A DNA stretch of 64,000 bases from MWBF01 sp040772005 (GTDB lineage: Bacteria > Chloroflexota > Anaerolineae > CG2-30-64-16): NCBI GenBank assembly GCA_040772005.1, contig JAXGYZ010000003.1, positions 620,001-684,000 on the forward strand, written 5' to 3'. The position numbers and the translations under genes were made by a program. The notes under the pieces are model-generated. The model worked only from the letters and a program-made list of their open reading frames with translations. It made no database searches and was not told where the DNA came from. Numbering within the stretch: the first letter of the stretch is position 1; the number at the start of each line of letters is the position of its first letter. Below are positions 7,912 to 16,349 of the stretch, one piece after another.

Positions 7912-7939
7912 GTGAGATAACTCCTTGATGAGAACGCGG

Positions 7940-8061
7940 CCTCACCCCCCGGCCCCCTCTCCTGAAGGTCTCGTGACCTTCAGGAGAGGGGGAGACGCAC
8001 AATGCGTATCGGTTCCCCCTCTCCTGAGTCGCAACTCAGGAGAGGGGGCCAGGAGGTGAGG
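7940..8061. repeat. Nested double-hairpin repeat
   Basis: Two perfect stem-loops share the same outer stem sequence. The first has an 18-bp stem CCCCCTCTCCTGAAGGTC (7953-7970), a 4-nt loop, and its complement (7975-7992). The second has a 15-bp stem CCCCCTCTCCTGAGT (8015-8029), a 4-nt loop, and its complement (8034-8048). The pair is framed by CCTCACC at 7940 and GGTGAGG at 8055-8061, which are also complementary. It lies between the asparaginase gene and argF. This CCTCACC...CCCCCTCTCC style of palindrome is a common dispersed repeat in several phyla. Confidence 0.9.
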
Positions 8062-8070
8062 TCAATTCGT

Positions 8071-9027
8071 TTACCACTGCACTTCGACGGCGTTGCGCTT
8101 TTCTGCGGCGGGCATCCCCTCCGCCCAGTACCAGTACCAGCCGGTCCCCGGCTCCTTGCCGATGGCGAGCACGTAGGGTTCGCCCAGCGCGTTGATGGCA
8201 TGGATGGTCAGCGCGGCGGGGAACTCGCGGACGAGAGCCCGCAGGTCGGCGGCGGCCTCGTGGCACGCCTCCTGCACGGTCAGGCCCATCTTCATGTAGA
8301 GGACGACGCTACGCGCGGTGCCTGCGCGGATGGTCAGCTCGCCGTGGCCGGTGCAGGCGGCTGCGCCGTAGCGATTGTCCGCGTAGCCGCCCGCTCCGAT
8401 GACGGGTGAGTCGCCCAGCCGGCCCGGATACTTCATGGCCCAGCCGCATGTGCTGACGCCGGCGGTGATGTCCGCGTGCGCGTCCCGCACGAGGAAGGTG
8501 GTGGTGCCGCCCGCGCGCTCCGGGTCTGCGGTCAGCCGGGCCCACTGTGCGAGCGGCACGTCGGGCCAGCGTGCAACGAGGTCGGGCGGGACGTAGCGGG
8601 CCAGCCAGTCCGCCCACTGCTGCCGCGACTCGTCGGTGCGGTTCTCGCCCGCCTCCGCGCCGATTTCCGCCGCGAAGCGGGCGGCCCCTTCGCCGACGAG
8701 AAAGACGTGGGGCAACTGCTCCATGACCTGCCGCGCCACCGAAATGGGGTGGAGGAAGCCCTGCAGCGCGCCGACCGCACCGGACTTGAGGGTGCGCCCG
8801 TCCATGATGAGCGCGTCCAGTTCCACCTGTCCCAGCAGGTTCGGCCAGCCGCCGACACCGACGCTGCGGATGGTGGGGTCGAGCTCGACCGGATGAATGC
8901 CGGCCTCGACCGCATCCAGCCCGCGCCCGCCTGCCATGAGCACCTCTGCGGCGGCGGCCATGCCGACCCCGCCCTCCGTGTTCGCCACGATGACCCGTTG
9001 GCCGTGCAATGTGTTCTCCTTGTTCAT
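8071..9027 (-). CDS. Asparaginase 2 / glycosylasparaginase family Ntn-hydrolase
   Basis: A 318-residue enzyme of the self-cleaving N-terminal-nucleophile family that includes N4-(beta-N-acetylglucosaminyl)-L-asparaginase and isoaspartyl peptidase. The hallmark LGDSPVIGAGGYADN and the following TGHGE loop are clear. The likely autocleavage site is in GGTTTFLV, where a Thr would become the new N terminus; the more usual HDT-G context is altered, so activity needs confirmation. No signal peptide is seen, so it is cytoplasmic. ATG at 9027 overlaps the methyltransferase stop (ATGA), so the two are coupled. Confidence 0.85.
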   Translation of the reverse strand: MNKENTLHGQRVIVANTEGGVGMAAAAEVLMAGGRGLDAVEAGIHPVELDPTIRSVGVGGWPNLLGQVELDALIMDGRTLKSGAVGALQGFLHPISVARQVMEQLPHVFLVGEGAARFAAEIGAEAGENRTDESRQQWADWLARYVPPDLVARWPDVPLAQWARLTADPERAGGTTTFLVRDAHADITAGVSTCGWAMKYPGRLGDSPVIGAGGYADNRYGAAACTGHGELTIRAGTARSVVLYMKMGLTVQEACHEAAADLRALVREFPAALTIHAINALGEPYVLAIGKEPGTGWYWYWAEGMPAAEKRNAVEVQW

Positions 9028-9815
9028 GCTCGCTTCCAGTATTTGCGTTTCATGCCGTCGCCCGGCTCCTCGAACGCAGCCCAGGCGAAGCCCTGTCCCA
9101 CCAGGTAGTGATGGGCTGGGTTGTCGATGTCGTTGTTGCCGGGGATGAAGATGACCATGCCGCCCGGCTTGGTCACCCGCGTCACCTCCGCTATCTCCGC
9201 CTCCGGCGCGTCGCCGTAGACGTGGCCGCCCATGACGATATCTGCGAAGCCGTCGGGGAAAGGGATGCGCGTCAGCAGCCCATCCACCGGATAGACGTTG
9301 GTCAGGCCGAGCCGCCGCGCCTTCCCGCGCAGGTAGTCGCGCAGGTTGCCGACCGGCTCCACCGCATAGACCGCGGCCGCGCGCGATGCGATGGTGAAGC
9401 TCTGCCGCCCGGTCCCCGCGCCGATGTCCAGCACCACCTTGCCGGTGAAGTCGGTCAGTCCGGTCAGCTCGTGTGAGTCCCAGCCGAGGAACGGCTGCGC
9501 ATCATAGACTGCCGGGTCCAGCGCATAGACGAGCAGGTCCTCCAGCGTCCCAAGCACGGCGACCTCCGCCGCACGTACTTCGGCGGGCGTGTGCTCAGCG
9601 GCGGCCTCCGGCTGCGCGAGGACGCCATCCACCCACCCGCCGATTTCCGGCGCCTTGTGGCGCAGGTACCAGGCCACCGCCGGGTTGGCCGCCAGCGCAA
9701 TCGCCAGCTCCCGCGGCGGAAACCCCCAACCCGGCAGCCAGTTCAGTTGCGCGCGCTCAAGCAGGAGCAGCGCGTTGAACGACACCGGTGTTACGTCCAT
9801 CCAGTTTAGGGGCAT
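9024..9815 (-). CDS. Class I SAM-dependent methyltransferase
   Basis: A 263-residue protein. The SAM-binding motif I is VVLDIGAGTGRQSF, with an acidic end of strand 2 (VYAVEPVG) and motif II/III-like FPDGFADIVMGGHVYGD then EVTRVTKPGGMVIF, as in the Methyltransf_11 group. An N-terminal 90 residues carry no named domain. Translation is taken from the ATG at 9815 (MPLNWMDV); neither this nor the ATG at 9800 has a good Shine-Dalgarno, and earlier starts add an Arg-rich leader. The gene is coupled to the asparaginase gene and follows a GNAT gene by 19 bp. Substrate unknown. Confidence 0.8.
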   Translation of the reverse strand: MPLNWMDVTPVSFNALLLLERAQLNWLPGWGFPPRELAIALAANPAVAWYLRHKAPEIGGWVDGVLAQPEAAAEHTPAEVRAAEVAVLGTLEDLLVYALDPAVYDAQPFLGWDSHELTGLTDFTGKVVLDIGAGTGRQSFTIASRAAAVYAVEPVGNLRDYLRGKARRLGLTNVYPVDGLLTRIPFPDGFADIVMGGHVYGDAPEAEIAEVTRVTKPGGMVIFIPGNNDIDNPAHHYLVGQGFAWAAFEEPGDGMKRKYWKRA

Positions 9816-9834
9816 AGTTCGTCTGAACTTTCTA

Positions 9835-10482
9835 TCAGGCCGCGGCGTGGAGGAGATGCAACGGCTGCCCCAACACATCATAGGCCGCGGTCTCGACACG
9901 CGCCGCCGGACTTTCCCCGTACTGCTCCGCAAACAGGGTCCAGATCATCTCGTCATGCTGTTCGTGGCCGTGGGCCACCCGCCGCGCCAGCGTCGCCTCA
10001 TGCCGGTAGCCCAGCTTGCGGGGCACCGCGGCGCTGCGTACGTTCGCGGCCATACAGTGAATCTCCACCCGCTGCACGCCGTTGACCTCGAACGCGACCC
10101 GCGTCAGCGCGGCCGTAACCTCCGTCGCCAGCCCCTGGTTGATGGCGTCTGCGCGCACCCAGTAGCCGATTTCCAGCGCGCCTGGCCCCAGCCGCGTGTG
10201 CAGCCCGCTGCCGCCGAGCACGGCAGTCTCGTCGCGGTTGAAGATCCCGTAGACGTAGTCTCGGTCGAGGTCGAAGTTGCCGCGGAAGGTCCGCAGCAGC
10301 GCCGCCTTCGCTTCGAGGGTGGTCGGCTCGTGCGCAGCCCAGGGCATCCACGGCCGCAGATGCTCGATGCTCATGTCGGTCGCGGCCTTGAGCAGCGGCG
10401 CGTCTGCCGGCTCCCAGCAGCGCAGCACCAGGCGTGACGTTACAATCCGGTAGGCCGGGCCTGTGCTGTTTCGTTCGCTCAT
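9835..10482 (-). CDS. GNAT acetyltransferase, RimJ/RimL type
   Basis: A 215-residue acetyl-CoA-dependent N-acetyltransferase of the Acetyltransf_3 group. It opens with RLVLRCWEPADAPLL, as RimJ/RimL proteins do, and has the acetyl-CoA loop as IGYWVRADAINQGLATEVTAAL, followed by RVEIHCMAANVRSAAVPRKLGYRHEATL, where the NxxS motif is typical. Substrates of this group are ribosomal protein N termini, antibiotics or small amines; none can be chosen here. The C-terminal 30 residues are an extension. It shares the minus strand with the methyltransferase 19 bp downstream. Confidence 0.85.
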   Translation of the reverse strand: MSERNSTGPAYRIVTSRLVLRCWEPADAPLLKAATDMSIEHLRPWMPWAAHEPTTLEAKAALLRTFRGNFDLDRDYVYGIFNRDETAVLGGSGLHTRLGPGALEIGYWVRADAINQGLATEVTAALTRVAFEVNGVQRVEIHCMAANVRSAAVPRKLGYRHEATLARRVAHGHEQHDEMIWTLFAEQYGESPAARVETAAYDVLGQPLHLLHAAA

Positions 10483-10564
10483 GTGGCAGGTTCCCTTTGG
10501 ATAGGATTTACAGGGTGTTCGAGGATGGGTCTTCTATCTTGTAGTCCCTGTCCGATTTCCTTTG

Positions 10565-10635
10565 GACAGGATTTACAGGATTCACAGGATAGAAAGCCGA
10601 TCCAAAACAATCCTGTAAATCCTGTAAATCCTGTC
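10565..10635. repeat. Inverted repeat with 26-bp arms built from ACAGGATTT units
   Basis: The left arm (10565-10590) and right arm (10610-10635) are complementary over 26 bp with one mismatch, around a 19-bp centre. Each arm is itself made of short near-repeats of ATCCTGTAA. A partial third piece (GGATTTACAGG) lies at 10503-10513. The element fills most of the gap between the P450 and GNAT genes and could act as a transcription barrier. Confidence 0.85.
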
Positions 10636-10671
10636 TGATCTGATTTGCAGAGGACACAAGGCCCGGCGCGC

Positions 10672-12024
10672 TCAGCGCGCCTGCAACTGCATGTGCAGCC
10701 CGTTCTTCGGCCTGATCGTGATCGAAGGCTCCGGCACGAGGTCCTGACCGGGCAGCAGCGTAAGCCTGTAGCGCCCCGCGATAGTTGCCAGCAGCAGCAC
10801 GGCTTCCATCAGCGCGAACGGCTTGCCGATGCACATCCGCTCGCCGCCGCCAAACGGGAAGTAGGCGTACGTCGGCAGCTTCTTCATGGCCGGGTCGGCC
10901 CACCGCTCTGGCCGGAATTCGTCCGGGCTGGCAAACCAGCGCGCGTCGCGCTGCGTGACCCACTGGCTCATCAGCACCGCGGTGCCCTTCGCCAGCGGGT
11001 AGCCGCCGATGGTAACCGGCTCGGTCGCCTCGTAGCCCAGGACCCAGGCCGGCGGGTAGAGACGCATGGATTCCTTGATGACCATGTCGGTGTAGGGCAG
11101 GCGGGAGATGTCTTCCAGCGCAGGCGTGCGGCCGCCGAGCACGGTGCGCAGTTCCTCTGCCAGCCGCGCATCGATCTCGGGGTGCTGCGCCAGCAGCATG
11201 AACGTCCACGTCAGCGCGTTGGCCGTGGTCTCGTGCCCGGCCAGCAGCAGGGTCATCACCTCGTCGCGAAGCTGGACATCGCTCATCCCGGAGCCATCGT
11301 CGTCGCGCGCGTTGAACAGCATCGAGAGCAGGTCGCCGGGATCTTCCCCTGTCCTGCGCCGGTCTGCGATGATGCCGTAAACCAGTGCATCCATCCGGCG
11401 CTTCGCGGCGGCCAGTTCCCGGTTGGCCCGGAACGGAACCCACAGGGGAACCATGAAGCCGCTCTTGCCCCACCAGTTGAAGTGGTGGAGCGCGGTCTCA
11501 AGCGCCCGGCCCACGTCCGAGGCTGCACCTGCGACATCGGCATTGAAAAAGGCCTTCGCCGCGATGGCGAGGGTGACCTTCACCATCTCGTCGTGGACAT
11601 CCAGCGACGCGCCGTCCTGCCAGTGCTCCAGCATCCGCTCGCCGTAGCCCGTCATCAGGTGGCTGTAGCGGGCGATGCGCTCGCGGTGAAACGCGGGTTG
11701 GGCGAGCCGGCGCTGCCGGCGCCAGAAATCTCCTTCGCTGATGAGCAGCCCATTGCCCATCAGCGCGCCGGTCGCGCGGGTGGCCCGCGCCTTGATGAAG
11801 TGGCGTTTTTTCGTGACCAGCACCTCCTCAATGGCGTCCGGGTGTACCAGCAAGATGAGGTCTCTGCCCAGCATCTTCAGGCGTACGACGTCGCCATAGG
11901 TGCGCGCCAGCTCGCGCAGATAGGTCAGGCGATCCGCAACGAACTCGTTCAGGTTGCCCGTGATGGGCCGGCCAGGCGGGCCGGGCAGTGTGGCCGCGAT
12001 AGCAGGTGTGGTGTCTACAGCCAT
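10672..12024 (-). CDS. Cytochrome P450 monooxygenase
   Basis: A 450-residue soluble P450 resembling the CYP4/CYP102-like group. The I-helix oxygen-binding motif is LLAGHETTANALTW, the ExxR is in KESMR, the meander is PDEFRPERW, and the haem-binding loop is FPFGGGERMCIG with the ligand Cys398. No N-terminal membrane anchor is present; the Pro-rich LPGPPGRP hinge starts right away. No ferredoxin or reductase gene is adjacent, so electrons must come from elsewhere. AAGGAG lies about 12 nt before ATG. Substrate unknown; fatty acids or terpenoids are plausible for the class. Confidence 0.95.
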   Translation of the reverse strand: MAVDTTPAIAATLPGPPGRPITGNLNEFVADRLTYLRELARTYGDVVRLKMLGRDLILLVHPDAIEEVLVTKKRHFIKARATRATGALMGNGLLISEGDFWRRQRRLAQPAFHRERIARYSHLMTGYGERMLEHWQDGASLDVHDEMVKVTLAIAAKAFFNADVAGAASDVGRALETALHHFNWWGKSGFMVPLWVPFRANRELAAAKRRMDALVYGIIADRRRTGEDPGDLLSMLFNARDDDGSGMSDVQLRDEVMTLLLAGHETTANALTWTFMLLAQHPEIDARLAEELRTVLGGRTPALEDISRLPYTDMVIKESMRLYPPAWVLGYEATEPVTIGGYPLAKGTAVLMSQWVTQRDARWFASPDEFRPERWADPAMKKLPTYAYFPFGGGERMCIGKPFALMEAVLLLATIAGRYRLTLLPGQDLVPEPSITIRPKNGLHMQLQAR

Positions 12025-12177
12025 TCTCAGGCCAACTCCTTATCAACTCTCAGTCTCAAGGCTCTGCAAATCGCTGGCAAGTTGCTTTCGGGCGCAGTTT
12101 CCTGGTCCGGCATCTCTCACGCCCGATCATAGCACTCAGTAACCATAATGGAAACACGGAACTCCCCGCTACTCCGC

Positions 12178-14568
12178 TTATCCGGTGGGCGGTTCGCCTT
12201 CGATCTCGACGCCGCGCTCGCGGAGCAGCGCCATGACGCGCTCCTGGTCCGCAGGGTTGATCTTCGCCAGCCCGTCGTGCTGGCCGGACCGCAGGGGCCT
12301 GAGCAGGCGGCGCAGCGCGCTGTCCCGGCGGAGGTCATCCAGCGCGTCCTGATCGCGGAATTGCACCAGGACGGCCGGTTCGAAGGTGGCCCGGCCATAG
12401 TGCCGCGCCCACCGCTTGATGTCCGCAACAAGACTTTCGGGCACGCCGCCGGCCGCCAGATGGTTGAGCTCGGCCAGGATCGCCGCTGCATCGCGGCCCT
12501 GGTTGACTGCGCGGATCACGCTGCCGCGTGTGACCTGTAGCCCTTCTGCGGTCTGCTCGGTGAGCGGCTCCAGCGCGGCCCGCACATAGAGCCATGAGGG
12601 CTGCTGGGTCAGCGTGATACGGCCCGTTTCGTCTATCTTCAGGCTGCCCTTGCGCGCCGTCTCAGGGTTGTTGGTGCGTTCGGGCAGTTCGCCTGCGTCG
12701 AGCAGCGCGCGCTCCAACTCGGTCGCGCGCTCGCGGTGTACGAGCAATCCGGTCGGTGTGACCTGCTTGATGATGCAAGCCTGCAGTCCGGGGTCGGCCA
12801 GGAGGGTCTCGGCCTGGCCCGGCTCGGCCACCTCCAGCCACGTCACCTCCGGCCAGATGACGATCCGCTCGAACGCCGCGTGCCACTCGTCCAGGCTCCG
12901 GCCCACATTCTGCGGGAGCGGGCTGCCTGTGACCTGTTCGAGCCACGCCTTGATGGCGCCCACCGATTGCCCCGCCTGTTGCGAGCGGTAAACGGAGTCG
13001 CGCGTGATCTCGAATTCGACCGCACGTTCCGCGTTGAGGCGCACGGCGAAGCTGTCGAGCCGGGCCAGGACGCTGTCCGAGATGGGGTCGAAGGCGAAGA
13101 CATGGAAGTTGGGTTGCAGCACCACCCGCCCGGTTTCCTCAGGGATCGCCGGCTCCGGGCCGTCCATCAGCAGCCAGCGGCCCATGTCGGTCAGCCGCAC
13201 CGCGCTCCAGCCGTCCGGAGCCTTGCCGCCCGCGGGCGATACCGGCCGCGCGTAGCCCAGGTCCACGAGTCCCAGCCAGTAGAGGCCTTCGCTCAGCACG
13301 GCCTTGATGAAGGTGCGCTCGACGCCCTGCCAGCCGGCGTCCTCATCGCGGCCGAAATCGGCCCACGTCCAGCCGAGCGAGTTCGCGATATATGGAGACC
13401 CGTAGTCGCCGCTGCTGTAGTAGTAATAGCGCGCCTGCGTCTCCGCCAGCTCGCGGTCCAGGAGGAAGCTTTCATCCCGGAAGTGGAGATGGGTGTCCAG
13501 CGCGTCCAGCGCAATCCACGGCTCGGCGGCGGCCTCCGGTGTGGAGGCCTGCTGCTGGCGGATCAGGCCGGTCAGGACAGTCAGGACGCGCTGCCGCGCC
13601 TGCACGACGGCAGGCGGCGCGAAGTCGGTGATCGCACCGGCGGCGCGGGTCGATCCCTGGACATACGTGGTCCACAGCTCATTCCACCAGGCTCCGTCGC
13701 GCCATGCGTTGAAGCTGGCCCGGACGCGCGCGACGGCCGCCTGGCTGAAGAACGCCGGCTGCGGGTGGGCAACCAGTCTGTCGAAGTTCTCGTCCAGATC
13801 AAGGAGACCCTGCGCGCTGAGCAGGCCGCGCAGGAAGAAGAGCCGGCGATAGTCGGTCTCCTTCGTCCCCGAGGTCACAGTCTCGGCAGTGAGCAGTTGA
13901 CCGGCGACGCGCTTGAGGTCCGTGACACGCAACAGGCCGCTGTTGGTCAGCGAAAGGGGCGTCTCGCGCGCGGCGCTCCATATCAGGTAGAGGTCGCGCT
14001 GGCAGATGCGGGCCGAGCCTGACAACACCTGCCCGATGGGCGGCTGGAGCGGCTGCGTGGCGGCGGGCGGCTCCGGCAGGTGGCGTGCCACTTCGTCGGG
14101 GATGTAGACATAACGCCCGCCATCGAAGCCCAGCCGGGTTGCCGTCGTGAAAGCGGTCGGCTGGCCGTAGGTCCAGACCAGCCCGTGCAGGAGCAGATTC
14201 GCGACAATCTCGGCGAATGCACGCGGGTGGGGGGCCATCTCGGGCCGCGAGAGGGTCGACCAGACCGAAGCCGGCTTGCGCGGGTTCTCGCGCTCGATGA
14301 CACCCGCATCGACCAGCAGACTGCGGAAGCGGGTCGTGCGCATTTCGCCGCCGGCAAGCTGGAGTTGTTCGAGGGCGCGCCGCGCCCGCTCGTTCAGCCG
14401 TTCGTACGCGCGGCGAATCCGCTCAGGCTGGCCGATCAGCTCCATCCAGAGCCGGGTCTTGCCCTCCTTGTTCTTGGGCGGGTTAAGCTGGCCCGCCTCG
14501 ATCAGGATCGTGCCGAGATCATTCGCGTTGAAGAGACTGATGGCGTCGTACAGGCCGGGGCGGGTCAT
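12178..14568 (-). CDS. XPB-associated protein with Helicase_C_3-like domain (large paralogue)
   Basis: A 796-residue protein without Walker motifs. The N-terminal half has winged-helix-like segments (RRALEQLQLAGGEMRTTRFR). The C-terminal region (VVLQPNFHVFAFDPISDSVLARLDSFA, then FEITRDSVYRSQQAGQS) matches the helicase XPB/Ssl2 N-terminal-like family found next to bacterial XPB helicases. It is the third gene of the xpB operon, its ATG overlapping the previous stop (ATGA). The following protein is a divergent relative of similar design. Likely role: a DNA- or helicase-binding partner of XPB. Biochemical function unknown; the assignment rests on the C-terminal pattern and on context. Confidence 0.75.
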   Translation of the reverse strand: MTRPGLYDAISLFNANDLGTILIEAGQLNPPKNKEGKTRLWMELIGQPERIRRAYERLNERARRALEQLQLAGGEMRTTRFRSLLVDAGVIERENPRKPASVWSTLSRPEMAPHPRAFAEIVANLLLHGLVWTYGQPTAFTTATRLGFDGGRYVYIPDEVARHLPEPPAATQPLQPPIGQVLSGSARICQRDLYLIWSAARETPLSLTNSGLLRVTDLKRVAGQLLTAETVTSGTKETDYRRLFFLRGLLSAQGLLDLDENFDRLVAHPQPAFFSQAAVARVRASFNAWRDGAWWNELWTTYVQGSTRAAGAITDFAPPAVVQARQRVLTVLTGLIRQQQASTPEAAAEPWIALDALDTHLHFRDESFLLDRELAETQARYYYYSSGDYGSPYIANSLGWTWADFGRDEDAGWQGVERTFIKAVLSEGLYWLGLVDLGYARPVSPAGGKAPDGWSAVRLTDMGRWLLMDGPEPAIPEETGRVVLQPNFHVFAFDPISDSVLARLDSFAVRLNAERAVEFEITRDSVYRSQQAGQSVGAIKAWLEQVTGSPLPQNVGRSLDEWHAAFERIVIWPEVTWLEVAEPGQAETLLADPGLQACIIKQVTPTGLLVHRERATELERALLDAGELPERTNNPETARKGSLKIDETGRITLTQQPSWLYVRAALEPLTEQTAEGLQVTRGSVIRAVNQGRDAAAILAELNHLAAGGVPESLVADIKRWARHYGRATFEPAVLVQFRDQDALDDLRRDSALRRLLRPLRSGQHDGLAKINPADQERVMALLRERGVEIEGEPPTG

Positions 14569-16343
14569 GGCTTCACCTGCGGTGTGTAGCCGCGGCGGCG
14601 CAGGTCACCCAGCAGCTCCTGCACGCGCTCGGCATCGAGCGCGACCAGGCAGCGCGGGGCAACCTGATACAGCCAATCGCCGCCGATGCGCAGGATGGCC
14701 TGGATTTCCTCCGGCGTCATGTCGGCGCCAAACTCGATGACGGCCACCTGGTCGTGCAGGCGATAGCGGCCGGCTCGCTGCTCCCAGTCGCGCAGCCGGG
14801 CGATGACCGCCGCGGGGAGCGGCACGCCCGTCGCCTCGAAGTCCGCCGCCAGCCTGTCCACGGTCAGCCCCTGCTCCAGGTGGTTGCGGAACACCGGCGC
14901 GCTCAACTGGTAGTGGATGCGTTCGCGGTTGCGGCTGGCTTCGACGGCGATCTGGCGCAGCAGCGCGTGCAGCGCCCCCGCCTGCCAGATGTTTCTCAGG
15001 ATGAGCGCATGCGGGCGCATGAATTGGAGCACGTCCGGCGGGAGGCGGATTTCCTCGACGGGGAGCTCGGATTGCAGCCGGAAGGCCACCGGCCGCTGCC
15101 CCTGGTATCCGAGTTCCACGCGGCCCAGCCACTGCAATGGACCTGTGAGGAGCGCCTCCACCAGGCAGCCGTTGGTCGCGCGCCAGGTCGGCCAGTCCAT
15201 CCGGGTCGGATCCAGCACCTTGCCGCCGTCGTACCATTGCCACCTGCCGATGCCGCTGGCGCCCAGCGGCGCCGGATGCACTCGGTAGATGAGGCGGACG
15301 AACTCCTCGATCTTCAGCCACGCGCTGTCGAGGCTCAGGAGCAGGCCCACCAGCCATTGGCGGAACAGGTCTACGGGAATGGATGCTGCGAACGCATCCA
15401 CCCAGGGTGTGCTGTAGCGCAGCGTGTAGCCGGCCACGGAACCGATCGCGAGATCGAGTTCGTTCCACATCGAGGTCGTGCGGTAGGCGGGCTGCGAGCC
15501 GCCCGCCGTCCACCATTCGCGCAGGCGCAGGACGCGCTCGTGCGGCGCGGTGCTCTCCCAGGTCGCGCGCGCTTCGGCATCCACGACCAGTCGCGCGCCC
15601 GGTCCCCCGCTCGATATCTTGACGATCCGGCCGAGGACCAGCTGCTCCAGGAGGAAGCGGGCAAAGTCGCGCTCTGCGGGCGTCGCGTAGCCCCAGGTGA
15701 CCAGGGTGTCCTTGCTGAGCAGGCCGGGCCGCTTGGTGAAGGGCCGGGCGCTGCTGCCAGGGCTGACGGCGGCCGCAGGGTTCGCAGGCCGCGTGGCGGC
15801 GGGTCGCTCGCTCTCGATGCGTGAGATGAGCCGGTAGACGGCCGTGTTGAGCTCGCTCACGCCGAAAACCGGCCGGGTGACGAGTGGTTCGCCCGCGCGC
15901 ATCCAGGGCAGCGCCAGCGCCGGCAGCCAGGCCTGGAATGGGGCGGGAACAGCCAGCGTGCCCAACGGCGTCGTGAAGACGAGGCCACGGTCATACAAGA
16001 CTTGCAGAGCTGTCGAATATTCTTCGGCGCTGATCTGCCGTTGTTCCACATGGGAGAGTGCGGCGGCCAGCCCGGCCGCGCCGGGAGCTTGCGTCAGGAA
16101 GTTGTGCCAGCGGAGGATAGCGGCCTCGGTGGGCGACAGCCCGTCGTAGACGGCGCGCATCCGCGGCGCGTCCAGCAGGTACCCGGCCAGTTGCTCTACG
16201 ATGTCGTTCTTGGCCGTGCCCTTGAGCGGCCAACCCCAGGCGCGCGCGATGTTCCGCAGCTCGGCGACGGAACGAACCTGCAGCAGCAGCAGGAATTGCT
16301 CCCGCTGTGCAGCCTGCGGGTCAGGTGCGGGCGCAGGTGTCAT
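14565..16343 (-). CDS. XPB-associated protein with Helicase_C_3-like domain (small paralogue)
   Basis: A 592-residue protein without ATPase motifs. It starts with a SAP- or wHTH-like helical region (LRNIARAWGWPLKGTAKNDIVEQLAGYLL), then a long helical middle. The C-terminal domain resembles that of the neighbouring 796-residue protein (YQLSAPVFRNHLEQGLTVDRL paired there with FEITRDSVYRSQQAGQS; both end with a phrase like LRRRGY or LRERGVEIEG). It lies 6 bp after xpB and overlaps the next gene by 4 bp, so the three are one operon. Duplication of an XPB partner is the likely origin of the pair. No catalytic residues are recognised. Confidence 0.75.
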   Translation of the reverse strand: MTPAPAPDPQAAQREQFLLLLQVRSVAELRNIARAWGWPLKGTAKNDIVEQLAGYLLDAPRMRAVYDGLSPTEAAILRWHNFLTQAPGAAGLAAALSHVEQRQISAEEYSTALQVLYDRGLVFTTPLGTLAVPAPFQAWLPALALPWMRAGEPLVTRPVFGVSELNTAVYRLISRIESERPAATRPANPAAAVSPGSSARPFTKRPGLLSKDTLVTWGYATPAERDFARFLLEQLVLGRIVKISSGGPGARLVVDAEARATWESTAPHERVLRLREWWTAGGSQPAYRTTSMWNELDLAIGSVAGYTLRYSTPWVDAFAASIPVDLFRQWLVGLLLSLDSAWLKIEEFVRLIYRVHPAPLGASGIGRWQWYDGGKVLDPTRMDWPTWRATNGCLVEALLTGPLQWLGRVELGYQGQRPVAFRLQSELPVEEIRLPPDVLQFMRPHALILRNIWQAGALHALLRQIAVEASRNRERIHYQLSAPVFRNHLEQGLTVDRLAADFEATGVPLPAAVIARLRDWEQRAGRYRLHDQVAVIEFGADMTPEEIQAILRIGGDWLYQVAPRCLVALDAERVQELLGDLRRRGYTPQVKP

Positions 16344-16349
16344 GGCCGC

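Noticed and set aside
12178..16343. Calling the two xpB partners helicases
   Set aside because: They lack any Walker A, DExH or motif VI; only a Helicase_C_3-like C-terminal pattern is visible.
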